In this document: positions 6,831-13,669 of the stretch, piece by piece | Numbering within the stretch: position 1 is the first letter of the stretch | Layout of the letters: each line of letters starts with the position of its first letter | Assembly: GCA_964415975.1 (NCBI GenBank) | Contig: CAYQCN010000010.1 | Location: 1 to 26,287 of the forward strand | Reading direction: 5' to 3' | DNA from: CAYQCN01 sp964415975 | Lineage (GTDB): Bacteria; Patescibacteriota; Saccharimonadia; QS-5-54-17 | DNA: 26,287 nt | Program-made: the position numbers and the translations under genes | Notes under the pieces: generated by a model | Databases searched by the model: none | What the model saw: the letters and a program-made list of their open reading frames with translations, nothing else | Told to the model about the DNA's origin: nothing

Positions 6831-7178
6831 ATGTATTCACAACAGGCAATGTATCGCCGAAGGCAGTCACGTAATGTGGGGCGTAGTCGAAATATGAAGT
6901 CTCACAACGTATCTAAGTCTATGGGGCCAGTGACAACCACTTTGTTCTTTGTGGCTATCATTGCAGTTTTAGCTTTGCTGTACCTCACTCAGGTAACTAA
7001 GACGAGTGTTTATGGATATGAAATCAACCGTTTAGATGAAGAGCAGCAGGCATTGCTTGAACGGCAGCAAGAACTGCAGGTTGAAGCGGCACGTTTACAG
7101 TCGGTAGCACGCATTGAAGACTCTTCGGTAGTAATAGACATGGAGCCAGAGTCGAGCATAACCTATGACAGGCAGTAG
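6831..7178 (+). CDS. FtsL/DivIC-like division protein
   Basis: A 115-residue bitopic membrane protein. A basic cytoplasmic N-terminus of about 32 residues (MYRRRQSRNVGRSRNMKSH) is followed by one transmembrane helix (TTLFFVAIIAVLALLYLTQV, about residues 35-54). Then comes a short extracytoplasmic coiled coil (YEINRLDEEQQALLERQQEL) and an acidic tail. This architecture and the place between rsmH and the septal transpeptidase gene match FtsL, which recruits and activates the FtsW-FtsI synthase with FtsQ and FtsB. Sequence conservation in this family is very low, so the call rests on topology and position. A Shine-Dalgarno AGGAAA lies 7 nt before the ATG. It overlaps the next gene by 14 bases. 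Confidence 0.72.
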   Translation: MYSQQAMYRRRQSRNVGRSRNMKSHNVSKSMGPVTTTLFFVAIIAVLALLYLTQVTKTSVYGYEINRLDEEQQALLERQQELQVEAARLQSVARIEDSSVVIDMEPESSITYDRQ

Positions 7179-8868
7179 AGCACGATTATTTATCATTGCA
7201 ACCGTATTTGCACTACTCGGTAGTGCAATCGTGCTTCGTTTGGGTTACTTACAGGTTGTGCAGTATGACTATTTTTCAGTCTTAGCAACCGAAACGCATA
7301 TGCGCAAATTTGAAATACCAGCTCAAAGAGGCAATATTTTTATGCAAGACAGGGGTGATACAACTCCTGTCGCTATGAACCGCAATCGCAAGACTCTGTA
7401 TGCTGACACGAGGTACATTTATGAAATGGATGAGGTGTTGCATCATCTCGAAACTGTTTTAGGGGAGGATTACAGCGAAATTATCCATGCAGCTGATGGG
7501 TATGTCGAGCTAGAGCGAGAGATTGATTATGATGCTGCTATGTCTCTTGAGGAGCTTGAGATGTCGGGTATAGGTCTATCTGATAACTATGTGCGGGTAT
7601 ACCCAGAGGATAGCTTAGCTAGTCAGGTACTAGGCTTTGTTAACGGAGATGGCAAAGGGCAGTATGGCATTGAAGAATTTCTCAATGATAAGCTGTCTGG
7701 ACAGCCGGGGATGTTTGATGCTCGCACCGACAGTCGCGGCATACCTTTGGCAACTGACGATAATATAAATACTAAGCCTAAGCCCGGAGCTGATGTAGTA
7801 CTCAGCATAGACCGGAATATACAGGCCTTTACAGAAGCAGCACTAGAAGAGGGGATTGAAAAGTATGATGCCGATTCTGGGCATGTGATAATCATGGAGG
7901 CAGATACAGGGGCCGTATTAGGCATGGCAAATGCTCCTAGCTTTGACCCAAACCAGTATGCTGAAGTTGATGATTATAGTCTGTTTCAAAATTCTACAGT
8001 CAGCAGTCAGTTTGAGCCAGGCAGTGGCTTTAAGATGTTCACTATGGCTGCCGGCCTAGATGATGGCGCGGTCTCCCCCGATGATACGTATGAGGACACC
8101 GGGGCTGTTAATGTAGCAGGCAGCCGAATTAGTAATGTGCTAGCACCCCAAGGTGAAACTAGTATGACAACTGTTATAGTCAGTTCACTAAATACTGGTG
8201 CTGTACATGTTCTAGAGCAGCTTGGTGGCGGTGAGATTAACAGTCAAGCCAAACAGAAGCTGCACGATTACTTCAAGCAGCAGTTTCGACTAGGCGAGCC
8301 GACCGGCATCGAGCAACCAGGAGAAAGCGTAGCATCAATGCACGAGCCTGGCAGTGTTGGCCAAGTAGAGTATGCCAATATGGCTTTTGGCCAAGGTGTC
8401 GCTACTACTCTGGTGCGCATGACAGTCTCTATAGGCGCTCTGGTCAATGACGGCACGATGTACAAGCCAAGACTAGTTGATTATTACATCGATGGAGATG
8501 ATGTTGTACATTCGCAGCCTGAAGTAGTCGCAGATGATGTGGTGTCGCCTGCAACCTCACGGCAACTGAGAGAAATGATGCAAGAGGTAGTCGAAAGTGG
8601 CGGCGGCTACGGAACGCAGATTGAAGGATATAAAATAGGAGGTAAGACCGGCACAGCAGAGGTTCCAGACCCAGATGGGGGGTACTTCGAAGATCGTTAT
8701 GTCGGTACATTTACTGGCTTTGCTCCGGTCGACGATCCGAAATATGTAATGACAGTTCGCTTGGATAACCCAAGAGCATCAGGCTATGCCGGCAACCAAG
8801 CCGGAGAGATATTTGGAGATATAATGCGCCAGCTTATTGGCTATGGCGGTATTCCTCCTACAGATTAA
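7165..8868 (+). CDS. ftsI: Penicillin-binding transpeptidase of the FtsI/PBP2 class
   Basis: Class B penicillin-binding protein, the D,D-transpeptidase that crosslinks septal peptidoglycan. It has 567 residues. An N-terminal membrane anchor (LFIIATVFALLGSAIVLRLG, about residues 8-27) is followed by the PBP dimerisation/pedestal domain (QRGNIFMQDRG; SQVLGFVNGDGKGQYGIEEF). The transpeptidase domain has all three catalytic motifs: SxxK as SGFK (Ser287, Lys290), SxN as SLN (341-343) and KTG at 494-496 (GGKTGTAEV). It has no PASTA repeats. It overlaps the ftsL-like gene by 14 bases, and mraY follows after 44 bp with its own promoter. Position in the cluster makes FtsI the likely role; an elongation PBP2 role cannot be excluded by sequence alone. 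Confidence 0.9.
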   Translation: MTGSRARLFIIATVFALLGSAIVLRLGYLQVVQYDYFSVLATETHMRKFEIPAQRGNIFMQDRGDTTPVAMNRNRKTLYADTRYIYEMDEVLHHLETVLGEDYSEIIHAADGYVELEREIDYDAAMSLEELEMSGIGLSDNYVRVYPEDSLASQVLGFVNGDGKGQYGIEEFLNDKLSGQPGMFDARTDSRGIPLATDDNINTKPKPGADVVLSIDRNIQAFTEAALEEGIEKYDADSGHVIIMEADTGAVLGMANAPSFDPNQYAEVDDYSLFQNSTVSSQFEPGSGFKMFTMAAGLDDGAVSPDDTYEDTGAVNVAGSRISNVLAPQGETSMTTVIVSSLNTGAVHVLEQLGGGEINSQAKQKLHDYFKQQFRLGEPTGIEQPGESVASMHEPGSVGQVEYANMAFGQGVATTLVRMTVSIGALVNDGTMYKPRLVDYYIDGDDVVHSQPEVVADDVVSPATSRQLREMMQEVVESGGGYGTQIEGYKIGGKTGTAEVPDPDGGYFEDRYVGTFTGFAPVDDPKYVMTVRLDNPRASGYAGNQAGEIFGDIMRQLIGYGGIPPTD

Positions 8869-8871
8869 AAA

Positions 8872-8880
8872 TGGTATAAT
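8872..8880 (+). promoter_or_regulatory. Extended -10 promoter of the mraY-ftsW-murG-ftsQ unit
   Basis: TGGTATAAT at 8872-8880 is a perfect extended -10 just after the transpeptidase stop codon. Transcription should start near 8887, about 26 nt before the mraY ATG at 8913. No Shine-Dalgarno is visible in that leader. It divides the cluster into at least two transcription units. Confidence 0.6.
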
Positions 8881-8912
8881 ATGCTTTAGTAGATAAGCGG
8901 CAAAACAAAATT

Positions 8913-9953
8913 ATGCAGACAATAAACAATATAGGCAGTCTAGAAAATGTAGTACTTGATGTAACTATTGCGGTTATTGCTGGCTTTGCTTTGGCGATAC
9001 TTATAACTCCAATATATACACATTTTGCATTTAAATATAAAGCCTGGAAGCAAATACGAGATACTTCTACGTCAGGAGAGAAAGCACCTGTGTTTTATAA
9101 ACTGCACGCTGATAAGCATAAGCGCAACATACCGACAATGGCTGGAATAATTGTTATAGCCTCTGTCTCTATTTTTACTATATTGTTTAACTATAGTTTA
9201 GCCCAGACAATATTGCCTCTAGCTGCACTGGTAGGCGCAGGAGCGGTAGGTCTCTTCGATGATTACATCAATATTAGAGGTCAAGGCAAAGGTATAGCGG
9301 GCTTGAGATCTCAGATGAAATTTAGTCTCATATTGGGCATAGCTTTGGTTATTAGCCTATATGCATTCTATAAACTGGAGTATACCTCTTTAGCGGTACC
9401 CTTTTTGGGTCAAGTAGAATTCGGCTGGCTGATAGTGCCAGTATTTATACTGGCTATAGTCTCAACAGCTAATGCAGTCAACATTACCGACGGGCTAGAC
9501 GGGCTAGCTGGTGGCTTGCTAGCGATCGTTTTTGCAATCTATACCATGATTGCCATGCTACAGGGCAACATAGGTATTGCAGTTTACTGCGCCACAGTCT
9601 TAGGTGCCTTACTGGCTTACACTTGGTTTAATATTTATCCCGCTAGATTTTTCATGGGGGATGTGGGCTCGTTTGCGCTTGGAACTAGTCTGGGCGTAGT
9701 AGCGATGCTGACCAACACAGTGCTGCTGCTACCCTTTATTGGAGCTGTATTTGTTATTGAGGCTGGATCGAGCAGTGTTCAACTTTTATCTAAGCGCTTT
9801 TTGGGTAGAAAAATATTTAAATCTGCTCCCATTCACCATCATTTCGAGGCTATTGGGTGGCCTGAGACCAAGGTGACGATGAGGTTCTGGATACTCGGAG
9901 CCACAGCTGGTGCCGCCGGACTGGTGTTAGCTATACTTGGAGGCATGTTGTGA
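8913..9953 (+). CDS. mraY: Phospho-N-acetylmuramoyl-pentapeptide transferase MraY
   Basis: MraY transfers phospho-MurNAc-pentapeptide from UDP to undecaprenyl phosphate, making lipid I on the cytoplasmic face of the membrane. The 346-residue protein is polytopic, with about ten hydrophobic helices starting at residues 13-33. Signature elements present are the Asp pair in GLFDDYINIRGQGKGI, NAVNITDGLDGLAGG (catalytic and Mg/uridine-binding), FMGDVGSFALG, and the MraY-specific histidine cluster APIHHHFEAIGWPETKV, which separates it from WecA-type transferases. It is the first gene after an internal promoter and overlaps ftsW by 4 bases (GTGA). The UDP-MurNAc-pentapeptide ligases that normally sit in the same cluster are not in this window. 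Confidence 0.95.
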   Translation: MQTINNIGSLENVVLDVTIAVIAGFALAILITPIYTHFAFKYKAWKQIRDTSTSGEKAPVFYKLHADKHKRNIPTMAGIIVIASVSIFTILFNYSLAQTILPLAALVGAGAVGLFDDYINIRGQGKGIAGLRSQMKFSLILGIALVISLYAFYKLEYTSLAVPFLGQVEFGWLIVPVFILAIVSTANAVNITDGLDGLAGGLLAIVFAIYTMIAMLQGNIGIAVYCATVLGALLAYTWFNIYPARFFMGDVGSFALGTSLGVVAMLTNTVLLLPFIGAVFVIEAGSSSVQLLSKRFLGRKIFKSAPIHHHFEAIGWPETKVTMRFWILGATAGAAGLVLAILGGML

Positions 9954-11155
9954 GTAGAGGACAGCGTAGACATCGGCCAGATGTAGGAATTATATTGTTG
10001 GTTGGAGTATTGCTTGCCTTTGGCTTGGTTGTGATATATTCAATCAGTCCGATATTAAGCCAAGAGCTAATGCAGGATGCTGGGCGGAACTATTTTTTTT
10101 ACAATCAGTTGCTACATATAATTATTGGATTGATACTTTTTGTTGTAGCATCCCAGTTTCCTCTTAAATGGTGGAGGAAAGTTTTACCTTGGATGGCCGG
10201 ATTGACTGCAACTATGCTGATAGTTATGCTGATACCTCAAGTAGGCATAAGCGAGGGCGGAGCTACTCGGTGGCTGGGGTTGGGCCCATTCAGTTTTCAG
10301 CCGGCTGAGCTGGTCAAGTTCGTGGCAGTAATTGGCACAGCTGCATGGTTTGCAAGCTTGTCTAAGAATGAGATTAAAGATTACAGGTTTACGTTGCTGC
10401 CAGTTATTATCGCTTTAGCTATTTTGGCCTTATTTGTGGTATTTCATCAGCGAGACCTAGGCACCATGCTGGTCGTTGCCTTAATAATCGGCTCTATATT
10501 CTTTGTGAGCGGGGTTAAGTGGCGGCATCTAGCTGCTTTATTAGCGGCTGGTGGTGTTGCGGGTGTGCTTAGTATAATTATGTTTCCGCATCGAATGGAG
10601 CGCATCAGTACTTTTTTCAGTCCAAGTGAAGGCCTCGCAGAGAGCAGCTATCATCTACATCAAGCTTTGATAGCGGTCGGTTCTGGCGGTATTTTCGGTT
10701 TAGGTTTGGGCGGCAGTGTGCAAGTTTATGGCTATTTGCCGGAGGCGGCCAACGATTCAATATTCGCTATTATAGCTGAGACCTTTGGCTTAGTGGGGGC
10801 TTTATCTTTAGTAGTATTGTTTGCTATGCTCATTTATCGGTGTTTACTGGTGGCAAGCAGAAGCGACAATATTTTTGCCCGCTATATAGTCGTAGGTATA
10901 GCTATATGGATCGGCGCCCAGGCGATGATGAATGTTATGGCTATGATTGGTATTATACCTTTAACGGGTATAACATTGCCCTTCTTGAGTTATGGGGGCA
11001 CCAGTATGGTTATGGTGTTGTTAGCCATGGGTGTCGTAACCCATATTTCTAAGTACACAGTAAGGATCCCAAATGAAAATAGTCGTCAGCGGCGGGGGGA
11101 GCGGCGGTCACATAACGCCCATACTGGCCGTCGCACATCATCTCAAGCAGCGTAA
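9950..11155 (+). CDS. ftsW: Septal peptidoglycan polymerase FtsW (SEDS family)
   Basis: FtsW is a SEDS-family glycosyltransferase that polymerises lipid II at the septum together with a class B PBP. The 401-residue protein has a basic N-terminus and about ten membrane helices. Family landmarks are RWLGLGPFSFQPAELVKFV, HQRDLGTMLVVALI, YHLHQALIAVGSGGIFGLGLG, GYLPEAANDSIFAIIAE and GITLPFLSYGGTSM. Position between mraY and murG favours FtsW over the paralogue RodA. It starts with GTG 9950 overlapping the mraY stop by 4 bases. Its last 28 codons, a basic hydrophilic tail (RQRRGERRSHNAHTGRR), overlap the murG start by 83 bases in another frame, an unusually long overlap. Confidence 0.92.
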   Translation: MSRGQRRHRPDVGIILLVGVLLAFGLVVIYSISPILSQELMQDAGRNYFFYNQLLHIIIGLILFVVASQFPLKWWRKVLPWMAGLTATMLIVMLIPQVGISEGGATRWLGLGPFSFQPAELVKFVAVIGTAAWFASLSKNEIKDYRFTLLPVIIALAILALFVVFHQRDLGTMLVVALIIGSIFFVSGVKWRHLAALLAAGGVAGVLSIIMFPHRMERISTFFSPSEGLAESSYHLHQALIAVGSGGIFGLGLGGSVQVYGYLPEAANDSIFAIIAETFGLVGALSLVVLFAMLIYRCLLVASRSDNIFARYIVVGIAIWIGAQAMMNVMAMIGIIPLTGITLPFLSYGGTSMVMVLLAMGVVTHISKYTVRIPNENSRQRRGERRSHNAHTGRRTSSQAA

Positions 11156-12158
11156 CAATCAAGTTTCGTATATCGGTATAGGTTCTTCTCAAGAGGAGGC
11201 TCTCTTTGAAGGTGCCGATATTGAGCAGTTTCGCATCACTACTGGAAAGTTTAGGCGATACAGTGGCTTAAGGTGGTGGCAACAGTTATTAAAAGTTCGT
11301 ACAATCTTGCTCAATATCAGGGATATGTTTCGGTTTGTCTGGGGTTGCTTGCTCAGCTTTTGGCTGCTTTTAAGACTCAAGCCAGACCGGGTTTTTATAA
11401 AAGGTGGCTATGTGGGACTCCCGGTTGGATTGGCAGCTTGGAGTTTGAGGATACCGTTTATAATACATGAATCTGACTCTGTGCCCGGTCTAACTAATCG
11501 TATCTTGTCTAGATTTACCCAATATCGACTTGCAGGGTTTGATATAGATGGATTTAAAAATCTTGGCAACCCTATACGCGAGTCATTGTTAGTTCCACTA
11601 GAGCTTGATAGGTCTAAGTTTTATATAGAAAGTGAAAAGCCTGTATTGTTGGTGACTGGTGGTAGTTTAGGGTCTGCGCAGCTGAATGACACAGTTATAG
11701 AGATGGCTAAGATGCACGAAGATTTCGAAATTATTCATATCTATGGAGGAAATAGGCCGCTTGATCTGCCTGAATTATCTCATTATCACCCATACCAGTT
11801 TTTGACCAATGAGATGGCTCACGCTTTACGGCTTGCAGATGTTGTGGTCACCAGGGCGGGAGCCAATACTCTTAGCGAGTTAGCGGTACTGGGCAAGCCG
11901 AGTATAGTTATTCCACACCCCAATCTCAGCGGCAATCATCAGTCAAAAAATGCTCAGCAGTGGCAAGATGCCATAAAGTTGTTGCCTCAATCTGACTTAA
12001 GTGCGCACAAGCTGTTTGAGACAATCTGTGCCATATTAGACGATAAAGATGAGCTTGATAGGCTCTCAGCCACTATAAGTGGTTATTCAAGGCCTACCGC
12101 AGCTGCTGATATCGCAGACTACATCATTTCTATTGAAGGCGCGGGGGTGAACAAATGA
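11073..12158 (+). CDS. murG: UDP-GlcNAc:lipid I N-acetylglucosaminyltransferase MurG
   Basis: MurG adds GlcNAc to lipid I to make lipid II at the inner membrane face. The 361-residue GT-B protein shows the N-terminal glycine-rich loop VSGGGSGGHITPILAV, KGGYVGLPVGLAAW, HESDSVPGLTNR, the second Rossmann-domain loop VTGGSLGSAQLN, and the UDP-GlcNAc region VTRAGANTLSELAVLGKPSI followed by HPNLSGNHQSKNA. The start ATG 11073 has Shine-Dalgarno TAAGGAT 5 nt upstream and begins exactly where the family begins, so the 83-base overlap with ftsW is genuine. It overlaps the following ftsQ-like gene by 4 bases (ATGA). Confidence 0.95.
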   Translation: MKIVVSGGGSGGHITPILAVAHHLKQRNNQVSYIGIGSSQEEALFEGADIEQFRITTGKFRRYSGLRWWQQLLKVRTILLNIRDMFRFVWGCLLSFWLLLRLKPDRVFIKGGYVGLPVGLAAWSLRIPFIIHESDSVPGLTNRILSRFTQYRLAGFDIDGFKNLGNPIRESLLVPLELDRSKFYIESEKPVLLVTGGSLGSAQLNDTVIEMAKMHEDFEIIHIYGGNRPLDLPELSHYHPYQFLTNEMAHALRLADVVVTRAGANTLSELAVLGKPSIVIPHPNLSGNHQSKNAQQWQDAIKLLPQSDLSAHKLFETICAILDDKDELDRLSATISGYSRPTAAADIADYIISIEGAGVNK

Positions 12159-12988
12159 CAAGACAGTCGCTTAAAAAGCGTAACAAATCAAGAGCTAGGC
12201 CCTCAGGCAAAGTTAAGCAGTCTAATTCATTTCCTGCTAGCTATTACAGAAGCAACAACAACTCACCGAAAAGGAAAAGACGAAATACAGTAAATGAGGG
12301 CAAGCCAAATTGGATGATACCGGCAGCAATTTTGGTATTAATACCAGTTGTTTTAGCGGCGATGCATTTTGGCACTATAGACGAAGTAGAGGTTTTAGGG
12401 CTAGAAAACTCAGATGATAAGAACGCGCTTAAGGGGCAAGTATATGATCAGTATCGATATCTATGGCAGCCGTATTTTAACAATTTCGAATTTACAGAAG
12501 AGGTTGAGCAGAGTGGACTGGTGTCTGCTACGTTTGAGGTAAGTTGGCTAGAACAAAAGCTTATAGTTAACCCCAAGCCGAGTGAAGAGGAGGTATCGCA
12601 AGATATAGTTATCAATTGGCAAAGTGGAGAAGGAGTGTATGGGGTAAATAGCCATGGCTTTGTAGCCGATAGCTCCGAGCGTCAGGATCTGCCCAAGGTA
12701 AAAGACGAATCCAGTCTAGACATAGATATAGGAGATAGGGTAGGGCCCCGCAGCTTTATTGATTTTGTCGTAGAGATTGAAACAAGTGGCGTCAATGTGG
12801 AGCAATATCGTGTCATAGACACAACACGTGAACTATATGCGGATACTCCAGATGGATATTTTGTGCGCTTTGATACAGAAGGGGATCCTATAATACAGAT
12901 TGAAAATGCCAATAGAGTTAAATCGCAAGCAGATAGCATAGATGAATATATAGATGTTCGCATACCCTTCAAAGCCTACTATCGATAA
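12155..12988 (+). CDS. ftsQ: FtsQ/DivIB-like division protein
   Basis: A 277-residue bitopic protein. A long, basic, low-complexity cytoplasmic N-terminus (about 50 residues, containing SPKRKRRN) is followed by a single membrane helix (WMIPAAILVLIPVVLAAMHF, about residues 53-72). Immediately after it comes a POTRA-like strand (TIDEVEVLGLENS), then an alpha/beta extracytoplasmic domain to the C-terminus. This is the FtsQ/DivIB plan, and the gene sits after murG as in many division clusters. The primary sequence is too divergent for a motif-based call. In other bacteria FtsQ/DivIB bridges FtsL/FtsB to the division machinery. It is the last gene of the unit: ftsA, ftsZ and the Mur ligases do not follow. 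Confidence 0.72.
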   Translation: MTRQSLKKRNKSRARPSGKVKQSNSFPASYYRSNNNSPKRKRRNTVNEGKPNWMIPAAILVLIPVVLAAMHFGTIDEVEVLGLENSDDKNALKGQVYDQYRYLWQPYFNNFEFTEEVEQSGLVSATFEVSWLEQKLIVNPKPSEEEVSQDIVINWQSGEGVYGVNSHGFVADSSERQDLPKVKDESSLDIDIGDRVGPRSFIDFVVEIETSGVNVEQYRVIDTTRELYADTPDGYFVRFDTEGDPIIQIENANRVKSQADSIDEYIDVRIPFKAYYR

Positions 12989-13669
12989 CCCGCTCTTCTC
13001 CACTTGTTCGGTTTTTGTTTGATAATATAATGTATAAGTGAAATACTTTAAAAAACATACTTAAAATATTAAATTGTATTACTGTCAAACAACTATATAA
13101 AAAAGATAGGGAGGGCAGAAGAGGGGAAAAGTGTCAATTTTTTTAAAGTTGCAAGCTTTTCTGTGGAAAAGTGATACTCGTCACAACAATTATATAATGT
13201 TGTCAAAAAAATGACAGACGGAGCTAAGCTTGCGTTTAGGGCATAGTCACAAATGTTTATAGCTACTGTTTAAATAAAATTCGTCAGCCGTACAAGACTA
13301 GCGGTAAATGCGTATAAAAATGACAAGTAGGACGTAAAGCCGATTCTAGCCCCCTACTTTGAACGACTGCATACACCCATATCTAAACAAATATATAACG
13401 TCGCAAAATATACATTGTGCGACGTTGCATATTAAAGACTTTCCCAATTTAATGCTCCTCTACACTCTACCTATTTGTGGCTTTGTTTTAATATATACGC
13501 TTTCTTTAAATTCCAACTGAGCTTTTTGTACACCCACTCTATCTCGATCTTGTTTTGTACCATTATTCGTTTATTTTTTGTGTTTATCTTAGATATCAAT
13601 AATTTCTACTTTGCCTAAATAGTTTTATTTATTTTATTATATAGAACAAAAAACGAACATTACCCGAAG
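12989..13669 (+). other. 681-bp AT-rich convergent intergenic region, no identifiable gene
   Basis: No ORF above a dozen codons is credible on either strand. What can be seen: a possible promoter TTGTTC-16 bp-TATAAT (13004-13031); an interrupted homopurine tract with AGGGAGGG (13108-13115); a hairpin CTTTTC/GAAAAG (13156-13171); a second possible promoter GTGATA-16 bp-TATAAT (13171-13198) inside the near-palindrome around ATTATATAAT (13190-13199); an operator-like TGTCA-N6-TGACA at about 13201-13216; AAGTAGG/CCTACTT (13325-13331/13353-13359); and a perfect 9-bp hairpin (13397-13405/13418-13426). No clear intrinsic terminator serves ftsQ. An unrecognised small RNA on the + strand starting near 13205 is possible. 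Confidence 0.5.
13397..13426 (+). repeat. Perfect inverted repeat (9-bp arms)
   Basis: AACGTCGCA (13397-13405) pairs with TGCGACGTT (13418-13426) around a 12-nt AT-rich loop. It is the most GC-rich element in the AT-rich gap. It has no T-run on the + strand, so a terminator role is weak. Confidence 0.6.

Noticed and set aside
13105..13125. G-quadruplex in the run GGGAGGG...GGGG
   Set aside because: Only three runs of three or more G are present; four are needed for a simple quadruplex.
13162..13170. TGTGGAAAA, a one-mismatch DnaA box in an AT-rich gap, suggesting an origin of replication
   Set aside because: Only one such box is visible, no clustered boxes, and neither dnaA, dnaN nor other usual origin neighbours are present.
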